Assembly (NCBI GenBank): GCA_002733155.1
Contig: NVUO01000020.1
Span: forward strand, 12,485 to 25,975
DNA: 13,491 nt
DNA from: Sulfurimonas sp.
GTDB lineage: Bacteria; Campylobacterota; Campylobacteria; Campylobacterales; Sulfurimonadaceae
Direction of reading: 5' to 3'
Both the position numbers and the translations under genes were made by a program. Under the pieces are notes generated by a model. The model saw nothing but the letters and a program-made list of their open reading frames with translations, made no database searches and was not told the DNA's origin. This document shows positions 1-7,051 of the stretch, piece after piece; the first letter of the stretch is position 1; each line of letters starts with the position of its first letter.

Positions 1-407
1 ATACCTGCATATATAAATATATTCTCATATCTATTTGCATGTAAACTAAGTGTAGATAAAAACTCATTAGATATATTTTTTAGATTAAGTGGGCTATCTT
101 TTTTATATGATTTTAGAATCTGTGATGATTTTTCATCTTTAGAGATGTGTAAAAGTTGTGACTTTGTAAAGATGTGTGGAAAGTTTTTTTCATAAAAATC
201 CATACTATAAACAAAGGCATCATTTAATAAATCTCTTAACTCACCCATCTTTGAAAATTTTGGAGATATAAATGCACCAGCAGCCCCACTTCCTCCACTA
301 GCTAGCCCATTTTCATCAAATATAATTACTTTTTTATTTTTTAAAGCAAATTCATGAGCTACACTTGCACCACTAATACCAGCACCAATAATTGCCAAGT
401 CATACAT
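1..407 (-). CDS. FAD-dependent oxidoreductase, MnmC C-terminal-domain-like (partial, 3' end outside window)
   Basis: The first 135 residues of an open frame that runs off the left edge with no stop. It begins MYDLAIIGAGISGASVAHEF, a classic GxGxxG dinucleotide-binding fold, followed by an acidic strand end (IIFDENG) that would bind the FAD ribose. Next comes ASGGSGAAGAFISPKFSK and then GELRDLLNDAFVYSMDFY. This layout resembles the DAO-type oxidase half of MnmC, which removes the carboxymethyl group from cmnm5(s2)U34 in tRNA. The FAD motif lies within ten residues of the start, so no methyltransferase half is fused in front. The ATG at 407 is chosen because AAAGGG lies about six bases upstream; the ATG at 403 is in another frame. 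The gene is divergent from hrpB with about 64 bp between the starts. A generic glycine/D-amino-acid oxidase is the main alternative, since substrate residues lie outside the window. Confidence 0.72.
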   Translation of the reverse strand, partial: MYDLAIIGAGISGASVAHEFALKNKKVIIFDENGLASGGSGAAGAFISPKFSKMGELRDLLNDAFVYSMDFYEKNFPHIFTKSQLLHISKDEKSSQILKSYKKDSPLNLKNISNEFLSTLSLHANRYENIFIYAG

Positions 408-458
408 ATATACCCTTTATATTCAAAATATTATCTACTTTAGTATTAATAGATGCTG

Positions 459-464
459 TATAAT
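459..464 (+). promoter_or_regulatory. Candidate -10 box for hrpB, implying a leaderless transcript
   Basis: A perfect TATAAT ends seven bases before the ATG at 472, so a normal transcription start would fall at or beside that codon. No good -35 is seen about 17 bp upstream, which is common for sigma-70 promoters in Campylobacterota. The hexamer also overlaps the in-frame ATG at 463, arguing against that codon as the start. Confidence 0.4.
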
Positions 465-471
465 GTCATAT

Positions 472-2979
472 ATGAAAAAGCTACCTATACATGATGTTTT
501 ACAAGAGATAAAAGATACATTTAAAACACAACAATCACTAATACTTGAAGCTCCCCCAGGTGCTGGAAAAAGTACAATAGTACCTATCTCTTTTTTAGGC
601 GAGCTTTTCTTAGGCAATAAACAAATAATTATGCTTGAACCAAGACGCATAGCTGCACGTATGGTAGCTACTAGAATGGCTAAACTTCTTGGAGAAGAAG
701 TTGGTCAAAGTGTAGGTTATCAAATAAAGATGGATAGTTTATACTCAAAAAAGACTAAGATTCTAGTTGTAACTGAGGCTATATTAGTTAAAAAACTTCA
801 AGCTAATCAAAGCCTTGATGATGTGGCTATGATAATTTTTGATGAGTTTCATGAAAGAAGTATACACACTGATTTATCACTTGCCTTAGCTATAGAAGTT
901 CAAAGTCTTTTACGTGATGACTTAAAACTCTTAGTTATGTCAGCTACTTTAAATTCAGATTCTATCTCAGGATTACTACCAGATGCTAAAAAAATAAGTT
1001 CCTTTGGAAAATCTTATGAGATAGAGAATATTTACTTAGATATAAAAACTCCATTAGCAGATTCAAAAAATATAAACCAGTTACTTTTTAAAACTGTAAT
1101 TAAATCAATAAAAGAAGATGATGGGGATATATTAGTTTTTTTAGCTGGCACAAAAGAGATAAAAAAGTTACAAAATTCACTTAATGAAGTTCTTAATTCA
1201 AAAGATATATTAGTCTTAGAACTTTATTCAAATCTTAGTAAAAAAGAGCAAGAAAAAGCACTTGAGATAAACAAAAAAAGAAAAATCATTCTCTCAACAA
1301 ATATAGCTCAAACATCTTTAACTATTGAGGGTGTAAAAGTAGTTATAGATAGTGGTTTAGAAAAACTATCACGCTATAACTACTCTAATTCTATGAATCA
1401 CCTTGAATTATCATTTATCTCTTTAGATTCATCTATTCAAAGAGCTGGAAGAGCTGGACGTTTGAGTAATGGAAAATGTTATAAACTTTGGCATGAAACA
1501 AAAATACTTTTACAATCAACACAAGCTGAGATTCTACGTAGTGACTTAAGCAGCTTAGTTTTAGACCTTGCACTATGGGGCAGTGAGTTAAATGAGCTAA
1601 AGTTTTTAGATATACCACAAAATAAAATAATTCAAAAGACAAAAGATACCTTATATAAACTAAAGATGTTAGATAAATCGTATAAGATTACAAACTTAGG
1701 CAGGCAGGCATTAAAACTTGGTCTTCATCCGAGGTTTGCATATATGATTTTAAGGGCTAATGAACTTTCTTATGCATATGAGGCATGTATATTAGCTGCC
1801 TTGCTTAGTGAAAAAGATATATACTTAAACTCTTTTAGGGATAGTGATTTATTATCTAGATTTATGAGTATTTACAATAAAGAGTTTGATAATAACTATA
1901 TAAATAAATTTTATGCCAAAGAGATTTTAAAACAAGCAGATTCATTTTATGTTAGGTTAAAAAAAATACAAACTATACAAAAAAAGTATTCTGCCTTTAA
2001 ACAAGATATGATATCTATCTTACTTCTTTTTGCATATCCAGATAGACTAGCTAAACAAAGAGAAAAAAATGGCAACAGATATATACTTTCAAACTCTAAA
2101 GGTGCCATTATCCATAATGAAGATACCCTTTTTAATCAAGAGTATTTAGTAGTAGCCAATCTTCATGCACAAAACAAAGACTCGTTTATAAACTTAGCTT
2201 TGAGTATATCAATGCCACTTATCAAACAATATTTTAAACATCTAATTAAAGATAAACAAAATATATCCTATAACAAAGATTCTAAAAAATTTGATATCAA
2301 AATTTTTACTCAATTTTTAAACTTAACTTTAGAGATAAAAACAATTAAAGATACTTCAAATATAAACTATAAAAAACTGTTGATAGAACTAATAAAAAAA
2401 GAGGGACTAGAACTTCTAACTTGGAGTAAAAAAGCAGTCAATTTAAAAAATAGACTAAACTTTATAAATCATCATAAAAAAGAAGAATTTACTGGCTTTA
2501 GTGATGAAGAACTACTCAAAACTTTAGATACTTGGCTAGAGCCTTATTTAGATAATATTAAAACTATAAAAGAGTTAGAGCAACTAGATATGTACATTAT
2601 ACTAACAAGTTTAATATCATGGGACAAGCAAGAGTTATTAAATTCACTTGCACCACTAAGCATAAAAGTACCAAGTGGTTCTAATATCTTTATAGATTAT
2701 TCTAATTCTGAAAAACCATGCATGTCTGTAAGACTTCAAGAAATGTTTGGTTTAAATGATACTCCATGTATCTTAAATTCAAGTCTCGCTTTACAAATTC
2801 AACTTTTAAGTCCAGCTTCTAGACCTGTTGCTATTACTTATGATTTAAAGAGTTTTTGGCATAACTCTTATGATGATGTAGCAAAAGAGTTACGTGGTAA
2901 ATACAAAAAACATTATTGGCCAAAAGACCCTTTTGAAGCTGTAGCTACATCTAAAATAAAAAAGTATATGAAACTTTAA
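472..2979 (+). CDS. hrpB: ATP-dependent helicase HrpB (DExH-box, DEAH/RHA family)
   Basis: An 835-residue superfamily 2 helicase that matches the HrpB family end to end. HrpB proteins are predicted cytoplasmic RNA helicases of poorly defined role. Numbering from Met 472: Walker A APPGAGKST at 27-35, LEPRRIAAR near 55-63, DEFH at 124-127, motif III SAT at 157-159, the NIAQTSLTIEG segment in the second RecA domain, and motif VI QRAGRAGR at 323-330. The C-terminal HrpB-specific region includes VRLQEMFG and a closing FWHNSYDDVAKELRGKYKKH. Length is close to the enterobacterial protein (about 810-825 residues). I chose the ATG at 472 because it places LP at residues 4-5, as in the E. coli protein. 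An in-frame ATG at 463 would add three residues, and neither start has a Shine-Dalgarno sequence. The gene converges on glyS with only 22 bp between stops and no visible terminator. HrpB is best known from other proteobacteria. Confidence 0.93.
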   Translation: MKKLPIHDVLQEIKDTFKTQQSLILEAPPGAGKSTIVPISFLGELFLGNKQIIMLEPRRIAARMVATRMAKLLGEEVGQSVGYQIKMDSLYSKKTKILVVTEAILVKKLQANQSLDDVAMIIFDEFHERSIHTDLSLALAIEVQSLLRDDLKLLVMSATLNSDSISGLLPDAKKISSFGKSYEIENIYLDIKTPLADSKNINQLLFKTVIKSIKEDDGDILVFLAGTKEIKKLQNSLNEVLNSKDILVLELYSNLSKKEQEKALEINKKRKIILSTNIAQTSLTIEGVKVVIDSGLEKLSRYNYSNSMNHLELSFISLDSSIQRAGRAGRLSNGKCYKLWHETKILLQSTQAEILRSDLSSLVLDLALWGSELNELKFLDIPQNKIIQKTKDTLYKLKMLDKSYKITNLGRQALKLGLHPRFAYMILRANELSYAYEACILAALLSEKDIYLNSFRDSDLLSRFMSIYNKEFDNNYINKFYAKEILKQADSFYVRLKKIQTIQKKYSAFKQDMISILLLFAYPDRLAKQREKNGNRYILSNSKGAIIHNEDTLFNQEYLVVANLHAQNKDSFINLALSISMPLIKQYFKHLIKDKQNISYNKDSKKFDIKIFTQFLNLTLEIKTIKDTSNINYKKLLIELIKKEGLELLTWSKKAVNLKNRLNFINHHKKEEFTGFSDEELLKTLDTWLEPYLDNIKTIKELEQLDMYIILTSLISWDKQELLNSLAPLSIKVPSGSNIFIDYSNSEKPCMSVRLQEMFGLNDTPCILNSSLALQIQLLSPASRPVAITYDLKSFWHNSYDDVAKELRGKYKKHYWPKDPFEAVATSKIKKYMKL

Positions 2980-3001
2980 AATAAACTGTACAAATAATTT
3001 A

Positions 3002-5023
3002 TTAAATACTAACTTCTTTAATATCTGCAATATTTAGTATGCTTTTATAAATAGATGCAACTAAAGATTTTCTATTGTTTTTAATATTTTCATCTTCAGC
3101 ATTTACCATTACATCTTCAAAAAACTTATCTAATTCAGGTTTTAATCCAAGTAAGGCATCCAACTGTTCTTCATAAGAATCATAGTCTTTTGAATGCACA
3201 TCTGAGTACTTATTGTATAAAATAGTCTCTGCTTCTTGCTCAAAAAGTTTTGAATCAACTTTCATCTCTAAAGAAAGATCTATATCTTTAGTAATATTTG
3301 CAACACGTTTAAATGTAGAAAAAGATTGAGCGAAACCTTCACTATTTACCATAGAATCAAGAGCAGATATTTTTGACTTAAGATTTACTAAGTCCCTTTC
3401 TCCAGAAGACAATACAGCTTCAATAACAGAAGCATTTACTTTAAAGTATTGTTTTACACGTTCTAAGAAAAAGCTTTCTAATTTTTTCATATCTATATAT
3501 TCATATCCAACTGATAAGTCTTTAAGAGTATCTACTATATCAAAGTCAAAGTTAAACTCATGAGTGATTCGTATAAGACCATTTACAGCACGACGAAGTG
3601 CAAATGGATCACGAGAACCAGTTGGGACTTGATTTACAGAAAATAAAGCTAATAATGTATCAAGTTTTATACTCATAGCTACTATTGCGCTTACTTCTGA
3701 TGAGGGTAAGTCACTATCCTCGCCATCTGGAAGGTACTGCTCTTTTATAGCTAAGGCTACTACATCACTCTCCCCAGCTTCTTTTGCATAATAATAACCC
3801 ATAAGACCTTGAAGCTCCGTAAACTCATATACCATCTCGCTCATCAAATCTGCTTTTGCTAAAGATATAGCACGGTTTAAATTTTCTTTTTGACTAATTT
3901 CTAAGTTATACTTTTCAAAAAGTATATTTGCTATCTTAGTCTCTCTGATTATCTTATCTTTTACGCTACCAAGACCTTTAAAAAATGCTACTTTTTGCAA
4001 ACCATCTGTACTTAAAGCATTTTTTAAATCATTATCATAAAAAAATAAGCCATCAGCTAAACGTGGACGTAATACTGTCTCATTACCCTTTATAACTTTA
4101 GAAAAATCGTCTGTAAGTGCATTTGAAACTACTACAAACTTATTCATAATCTTTCCATCTTTAAATACTGGAAAATATCTTTGATGCTCCTTCATAGAAG
4201 TGATAATTACCTCTGGTGGTAATCTTAAAAACGCTTCATCAAATGTTCCCAATAAGGCTGTGGGATTTTCAGTTATAGCTACAACTTCATCTAACAAGTC
4301 CGCATCTATCTCTATTTGTATATTATTTTTAGATTCTAAGTCTTTAAAATCGTTTAAAATTTTATCACGTCTTTTTTCTTGGAATAGTGTAACCCCACCA
4401 TTTTCTAAAATTTTAAAATACTCTTTAGCACCATTTACATCTAAAGCGTTAAAATTACTAATACGGTGAGTAAAGGTTTGTTTAGTAGACTTGACAGAGA
4501 ATAAGTCCACATCTACTAATTCATCACCTAACATTACATTTACCCAACGAATAGGACGTATAAAACTCTCAGTATTATTTGCCCATCTCATAGACTTACC
4601 AAAGTCTAAAGATTTTACCCATTCATTTATAATATCCGTTAAAAGTTCAGTTGATTTTTTACCTTTAAGTTCTTTTTTAAAGTATAAAACTTCTTTACCA
4701 GCCTTTTGCGAACGCCCTATTTTATCCAAAGAGACTCCACATTTTTTTGCAAAACCATTAGCTGCAGGAGTTGGTTTACCGTCCCTATATGCAACAGCTA
4801 CTGGTGCTCCATATAGCTCCTCTATAGAATCTTCTTGAGAAGTTTTAAATTCTCTATGCCAGATAACCAGACGTCTAGGTGTATAATAAAATTCAAACTT
4901 ACCTAAAAGTGAATATTTATCTAAAATATTTGCATACTTTTTTTCTATATTTTTTAATTCTTTTAAAAGTGGAACTGCTGGAAGTTCTTCAACACCTATC
5001 TCAATTAGTAATGGTTTTAACAT
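3002..5023 (-). CDS. glyS: Glycine--tRNA ligase beta subunit
   Basis: Beta subunit (673 residues) of the alpha2-beta2 bacterial glycyl-tRNA synthetase. It binds tRNA-Gly, while the alpha subunit GlyQ, not in this window, carries the aminoacylation core. Family landmarks run the full length: LLIEIGVEELPA at 5-16, YTPRRLV at 47-53, SFIRPIRWV at 153-161, LPPEVIITSMKEHQRYFPVF at 268-287, PRLADGLFFYDNDL at 320-333, the HD-like segment LAKADLMSEMVYEF at 388-401, and SRDPFALRRAVNGL at 470-483. A DALR-like anticodon-binding domain forms the C-terminus. Length is normal for the family (about 660-690). The start at 5023 is supported by the N-terminal family motif and an AAGAG about nine bases upstream; an overlapping ATG at 5027 is out of frame. 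It is divergent from the superoxide reductase gene and probably has its own promoter. Confidence 0.97.
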   Translation of the reverse strand: MLKPLLIEIGVEELPAVPLLKELKNIEKKYANILDKYSLLGKFEFYYTPRRLVIWHREFKTSQEDSIEELYGAPVAVAYRDGKPTPAANGFAKKCGVSLDKIGRSQKAGKEVLYFKKELKGKKSTELLTDIINEWVKSLDFGKSMRWANNTESFIRPIRWVNVMLGDELVDVDLFSVKSTKQTFTHRISNFNALDVNGAKEYFKILENGGVTLFQEKRRDKILNDFKDLESKNNIQIEIDADLLDEVVAITENPTALLGTFDEAFLRLPPEVIITSMKEHQRYFPVFKDGKIMNKFVVVSNALTDDFSKVIKGNETVLRPRLADGLFFYDNDLKNALSTDGLQKVAFFKGLGSVKDKIIRETKIANILFEKYNLEISQKENLNRAISLAKADLMSEMVYEFTELQGLMGYYYAKEAGESDVVALAIKEQYLPDGEDSDLPSSEVSAIVAMSIKLDTLLALFSVNQVPTGSRDPFALRRAVNGLIRITHEFNFDFDIVDTLKDLSVGYEYIDMKKLESFFLERVKQYFKVNASVIEAVLSSGERDLVNLKSKISALDSMVNSEGFAQSFSTFKRVANITKDIDLSLEMKVDSKLFEQEAETILYNKYSDVHSKDYDSYEEQLDALLGLKPELDKFFEDVMVNAEDENIKNNRKSLVASIYKSILNIADIKEVSI

Positions 5024-5044
5024 GCATAAACTCTTTTATTTTAT

Positions 5045-5050
5045 ATTATA
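5045..5050 (-). promoter_or_regulatory. Candidate -10 box for glyS
   Basis: The minus strand reads TATAAT at 5050 to 5045, which would start transcription near 5038 and leave a leader of about 15 nt before the glyS ATG at 5023. No convincing -35 is visible. Confidence 0.45.
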
Positions 5051-5091
5051 GTCGCGATTTTATCCTTAGTTTGGTTAAAAGCTCATAAATT

Positions 5092-5133
5092 AAACATTTC
5101 TTAAATAAGACTAATAAACTCTTATTAATGTTT
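5092..5133. promoter_or_regulatory. Two-part inverted repeat upstream of the superoxide reductase promoter (candidate operator)
   Basis: Two nested dyads share one axis. AATAAGA (5104-5110) pairs with TCTTATT (5120-5126) across a 9-base spacer. Outside it AAACATT (5092-5098) pairs with AATGTTT (5127-5133), with a 5-base bulge on the left. The structure ends about 20 bp upstream of the candidate -10 at 5154 and so covers the -35 region. That position suits a redox- or metal-responsive regulator, but no regulator can be named. In AT-rich DNA part of this could be chance. Confidence 0.3.
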
Positions 5134-5153
5134 TAAATAAATCAAATTGTCGT

Positions 5154-5159
5154 TACAAT
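5154..5159 (+). promoter_or_regulatory. Candidate -10 box for superoxide reductase gene
   Basis: TACAAT lies 29 bases before the ATG at 5189. Transcription starting near 5166 would give a leader of about 23 nt that contains the AAGGA ribosome site at 5178-5182. Confidence 0.45.
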
Positions 5160-5188
5160 GCTACAAACAAAAAACACAAGGATTAAAA

Positions 5189-5572
5189 ATGCCAAAGATT
5201 AATAAATATGTTGATATAGATACTGTAGAAAGAGAAGCTAAAAAAGACTTAATTGATCGTCACTCTCCATTTATTCATTGTGATGATAATGCTAATGAAG
5301 GGGAAATGTTTTCAATCACTGTAAAAATGGGTAACGAATATACTCATCCAGATGATTTCGATCATTATATCGCTAATATGTCACTTTTTAATGGTGAGCA
5401 ACTTTTAGCTCGTGCTGACTTTACTCCAGGTGCACTTGGTAACGTTAAATCTCACGCTCAAGTAACTTTCAACATAGTTCCAACTGGTAAAAAACTTAAA
5501 CTTACTGCTCAAGCTTACTGTACTAAACACGGTGTTTGGGAATCAACTGAAAAAGAAGTAGTAGTAGCTTAG
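5189..5572 (+). CDS. Superoxide reductase, one-iron neelaredoxin/desulfoferrodoxin C-terminal type
   Basis: A 127-residue cytoplasmic protein covering a single SOR domain. SOR reduces superoxide to hydrogen peroxide at a mononuclear Fe centre with four His and one Cys. The ligands align with archaeal and Desulfovibrio enzymes: His in DRHSPFI, the two His in YTHPDDFDHYI, and Cys and His in YCTKHGVW near the C-terminus. There is no N-terminal desulforedoxin Cys4 domain, so this is the one-iron class. Odd point: the usual Glu-Lys before the first His (EKH) is Asp-Arg here (DRH). The Lys is thought to guide superoxide and the Glu is the sixth ligand in the resting oxidised enzyme. The open frame extends 14 codons further upstream to 5147, but AAGGA at 5178-5182 sits six bases before the ATG at 5189, and MPKINKYVDI is a natural N-terminus. 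The gene ends in a hairpin shared with the convergent GGDEF-EAL gene. Confidence 0.9.
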   Translation: MPKINKYVDIDTVEREAKKDLIDRHSPFIHCDDNANEGEMFSITVKMGNEYTHPDDFDHYIANMSLFNGEQLLARADFTPGALGNVKSHAQVTFNIVPTGKKLKLTAQAYCTKHGVWESTEKEVVVA

Positions 5573-5582
5573 TTCTTTTTTA

Positions 5583-5602
5583 AAAGAGGCTCCTGCCTCT
5601 TT
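5583..5602. terminator. Bidirectional intrinsic terminator between SOR and GGDEF-EAL genes
   Basis: An 8-bp perfect stem, AAAGAGGC (5583-5590) and GCCTCTTT (5595-5602), with a TCCT loop. It begins ten bases after the SOR stop, and its right arm overlaps the stop codon of the minus-strand gene at 5601. The plus strand continues with few T residues. The minus strand has TTTT at the stem base and then A residues, so termination may be stronger on that strand. Confidence 0.65.
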
Positions 5603-6989
5603 AAGTCATCATAGATGGCTTAGATATATGAAAACCTTGAGAAAAATCAATACCTAAATCTTTTACCTTACCCATAATACTTCCTGAATGAACATACTCA
5701 GCTATAGTTTTTATACCAAGTTTTCTTGCAAATTCAACAATAGTTTCAACTACTATAAATGAGTTTTTATCTACATCTATATTTTTAACTAATGAACCAT
5801 CTATTTTTATATAATCAGCTTTAATCTTAGTTAGATATGAGAAGTTTGAGTATCCGCTTCCAAAATCATCTATAGCTATTTTTGCACCATAACGTCTAAC
5901 TTCGTTAATAAACCTCTCAACCTTTACAAAATCTTCAATAGCATCAGATTCTAGTATTTCAAATGTCACCTTATTTGATACCCTTGAGTTTTTTAACTTA
6001 TCCATAATAAACTCATACATATCTTTATTTATAATATCTTCTATAGAAAGGTTAATAGTAAACTCGAAATCTATACTCTCAAAGGTTGCAAATGATTTAT
6101 TTATTATAGTTCTTGTAATAATATTATAATATTTTATTTTTTTGGCTACTGGAATAAAAGTTAGGGGTGATAAAATTTTTCCATGAATATCAATTAGTCT
6201 AGCTAAACATTCATACTTTACTACATCTAGAGTCTTAGTGTCAACTATAGCTTGATAATAAGGGATAACTCGAAAATTTTCAATAGCCTCACGAACTGTC
6301 TCACTTAACTGTATATCTCTTTCATAGTTATTTTCAAAATTCATTGTATCTTCATATATCCAAAAAGTAGCATTAATATCTTTTGCATATTTTAAGGCCA
6401 TTGAAACTTTTGAAAATATGTTTTCATTATCCTTATTTACTGATGAGGCTAAAGTAAAGTTTATATATATATTTGTATCTTGATATACAATTATAGTATC
6501 TTTTAAATCTTTATATAATTTACATAAATGTTCTTTTAAATCATAAAAAAACATTTTTTTATCTATCACAAAAGCGAATTCATCACCGGATAATCTATAT
6601 ACTTTATGATTTATTAGACGTTTTTTAAGTAATACGCCAAGCTCTTCAATAACAAAATCACCAACTAAAAAACCATAAAAATTATTAATAGTTGTAAAGT
6701 TATCTATATTAAAAATAATTAAACTAAATTCTTCTTTTTCATCTAAGTCTTTTCTTAATTGATATACATTAGGGAGATTAGTTAAATGGTCAGTAAAGTA
6801 TCTATTAAAAACTTTATTTCTACTTTTAATTCTAACCTCAGTAGAGAATTCATTAAAAAGTTTATCGTCAAATTTATGTATCTCAATATCATCCCTTAAT
6901 TCTTTTATTTTTTCAATCAAAGGTGATATGTTGTTTAAGGACGTTAAGATAATACTGTTATTAACGGATGAACTAGTATTTAATTCCAA
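5601..6989 (-). CDS. GGDEF-EAL protein, probable c-di-GMP phosphodiesterase (paralogue 1)
   Basis: A 462-residue cytoplasmic protein with no membrane segment. Residues 1-65 are helical and of unknown role, followed by GGDEF (about 66-215) and EAL (about 230-460). The GGDEF part has DHLTNLPN at 67-74 and an SGDEF signature at 134-138 (first Gly replaced by Ser). It has no RxxD inhibitory site, and the metal-site DxD reads NID. The EAL domain keeps all eight residues usual in active enzymes: E260 (in ECL), N313, E344, D374, D375, K395, E431 and Q451. Loop 6 is DDFGSGYS. The usual AEGVE reads AEYVH, losing the second acid. I infer c-di-GMP hydrolysis, with the GGDEF part perhaps binding GTP or weakly active. 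The start codon is TTG at 6989, supported by AGGA six bases upstream. The neighbouring paralogue lies 62 bp upstream on the same strand, so co-transcription is possible. Confidence 0.9.
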   Translation of the reverse strand: MELNTSSSVNNSIILTSLNNISPLIEKIKELRDDIEIHKFDDKLFNEFSTEVRIKSRNKVFNRYFTDHLTNLPNVYQLRKDLDEKEEFSLIIFNIDNFTTINNFYGFLVGDFVIEELGVLLKKRLINHKVYRLSGDEFAFVIDKKMFFYDLKEHLCKLYKDLKDTIIVYQDTNIYINFTLASSVNKDNENIFSKVSMALKYAKDINATFWIYEDTMNFENNYERDIQLSETVREAIENFRVIPYYQAIVDTKTLDVVKYECLARLIDIHGKILSPLTFIPVAKKIKYYNIITRTIINKSFATFESIDFEFTINLSIEDIINKDMYEFIMDKLKNSRVSNKVTFEILESDAIEDFVKVERFINEVRRYGAKIAIDDFGSGYSNFSYLTKIKADYIKIDGSLVKNIDVDKNSFIVVETIVEFARKLGIKTIAEYVHSGSIMGKVKDLGIDFSQGFHISKPSMMT

Positions 6990-7051
6990 ATTATTTCCTA
7001 AATATACTTTTATTTCAAAATAACAGCAATTATGGTTCCAACTTGGAGACT

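Noticed and set aside
2980..3001. Gap between hrpB and glyS searched for a shared terminator
   Set aside because: Only 22 AT-rich bases with no stable inverted repeat or T run.
4200..4838. Plus-strand open frames of 89 and 115 codons
   Set aside because: They lie wholly inside glyS on the opposite strand, have no ribosome sites and show no family resemblance; glyS is certain.
5147..5188. Upstream in-frame ATG extending the superoxide reductase by 14 residues
   Set aside because: It overlaps the likely promoter and leader, has no ribosome site and gives an atypical N-terminus; AAGGA supports the ATG at 5189.
7037..7047. Palindrome TCCAACTTGGA between the two GGDEF-EAL genes, considered as a terminator
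   Set aside because: The arms are five bases with a one-base centre, so no RNA hairpin can form, and no T tract follows. It could at most be a protein site.
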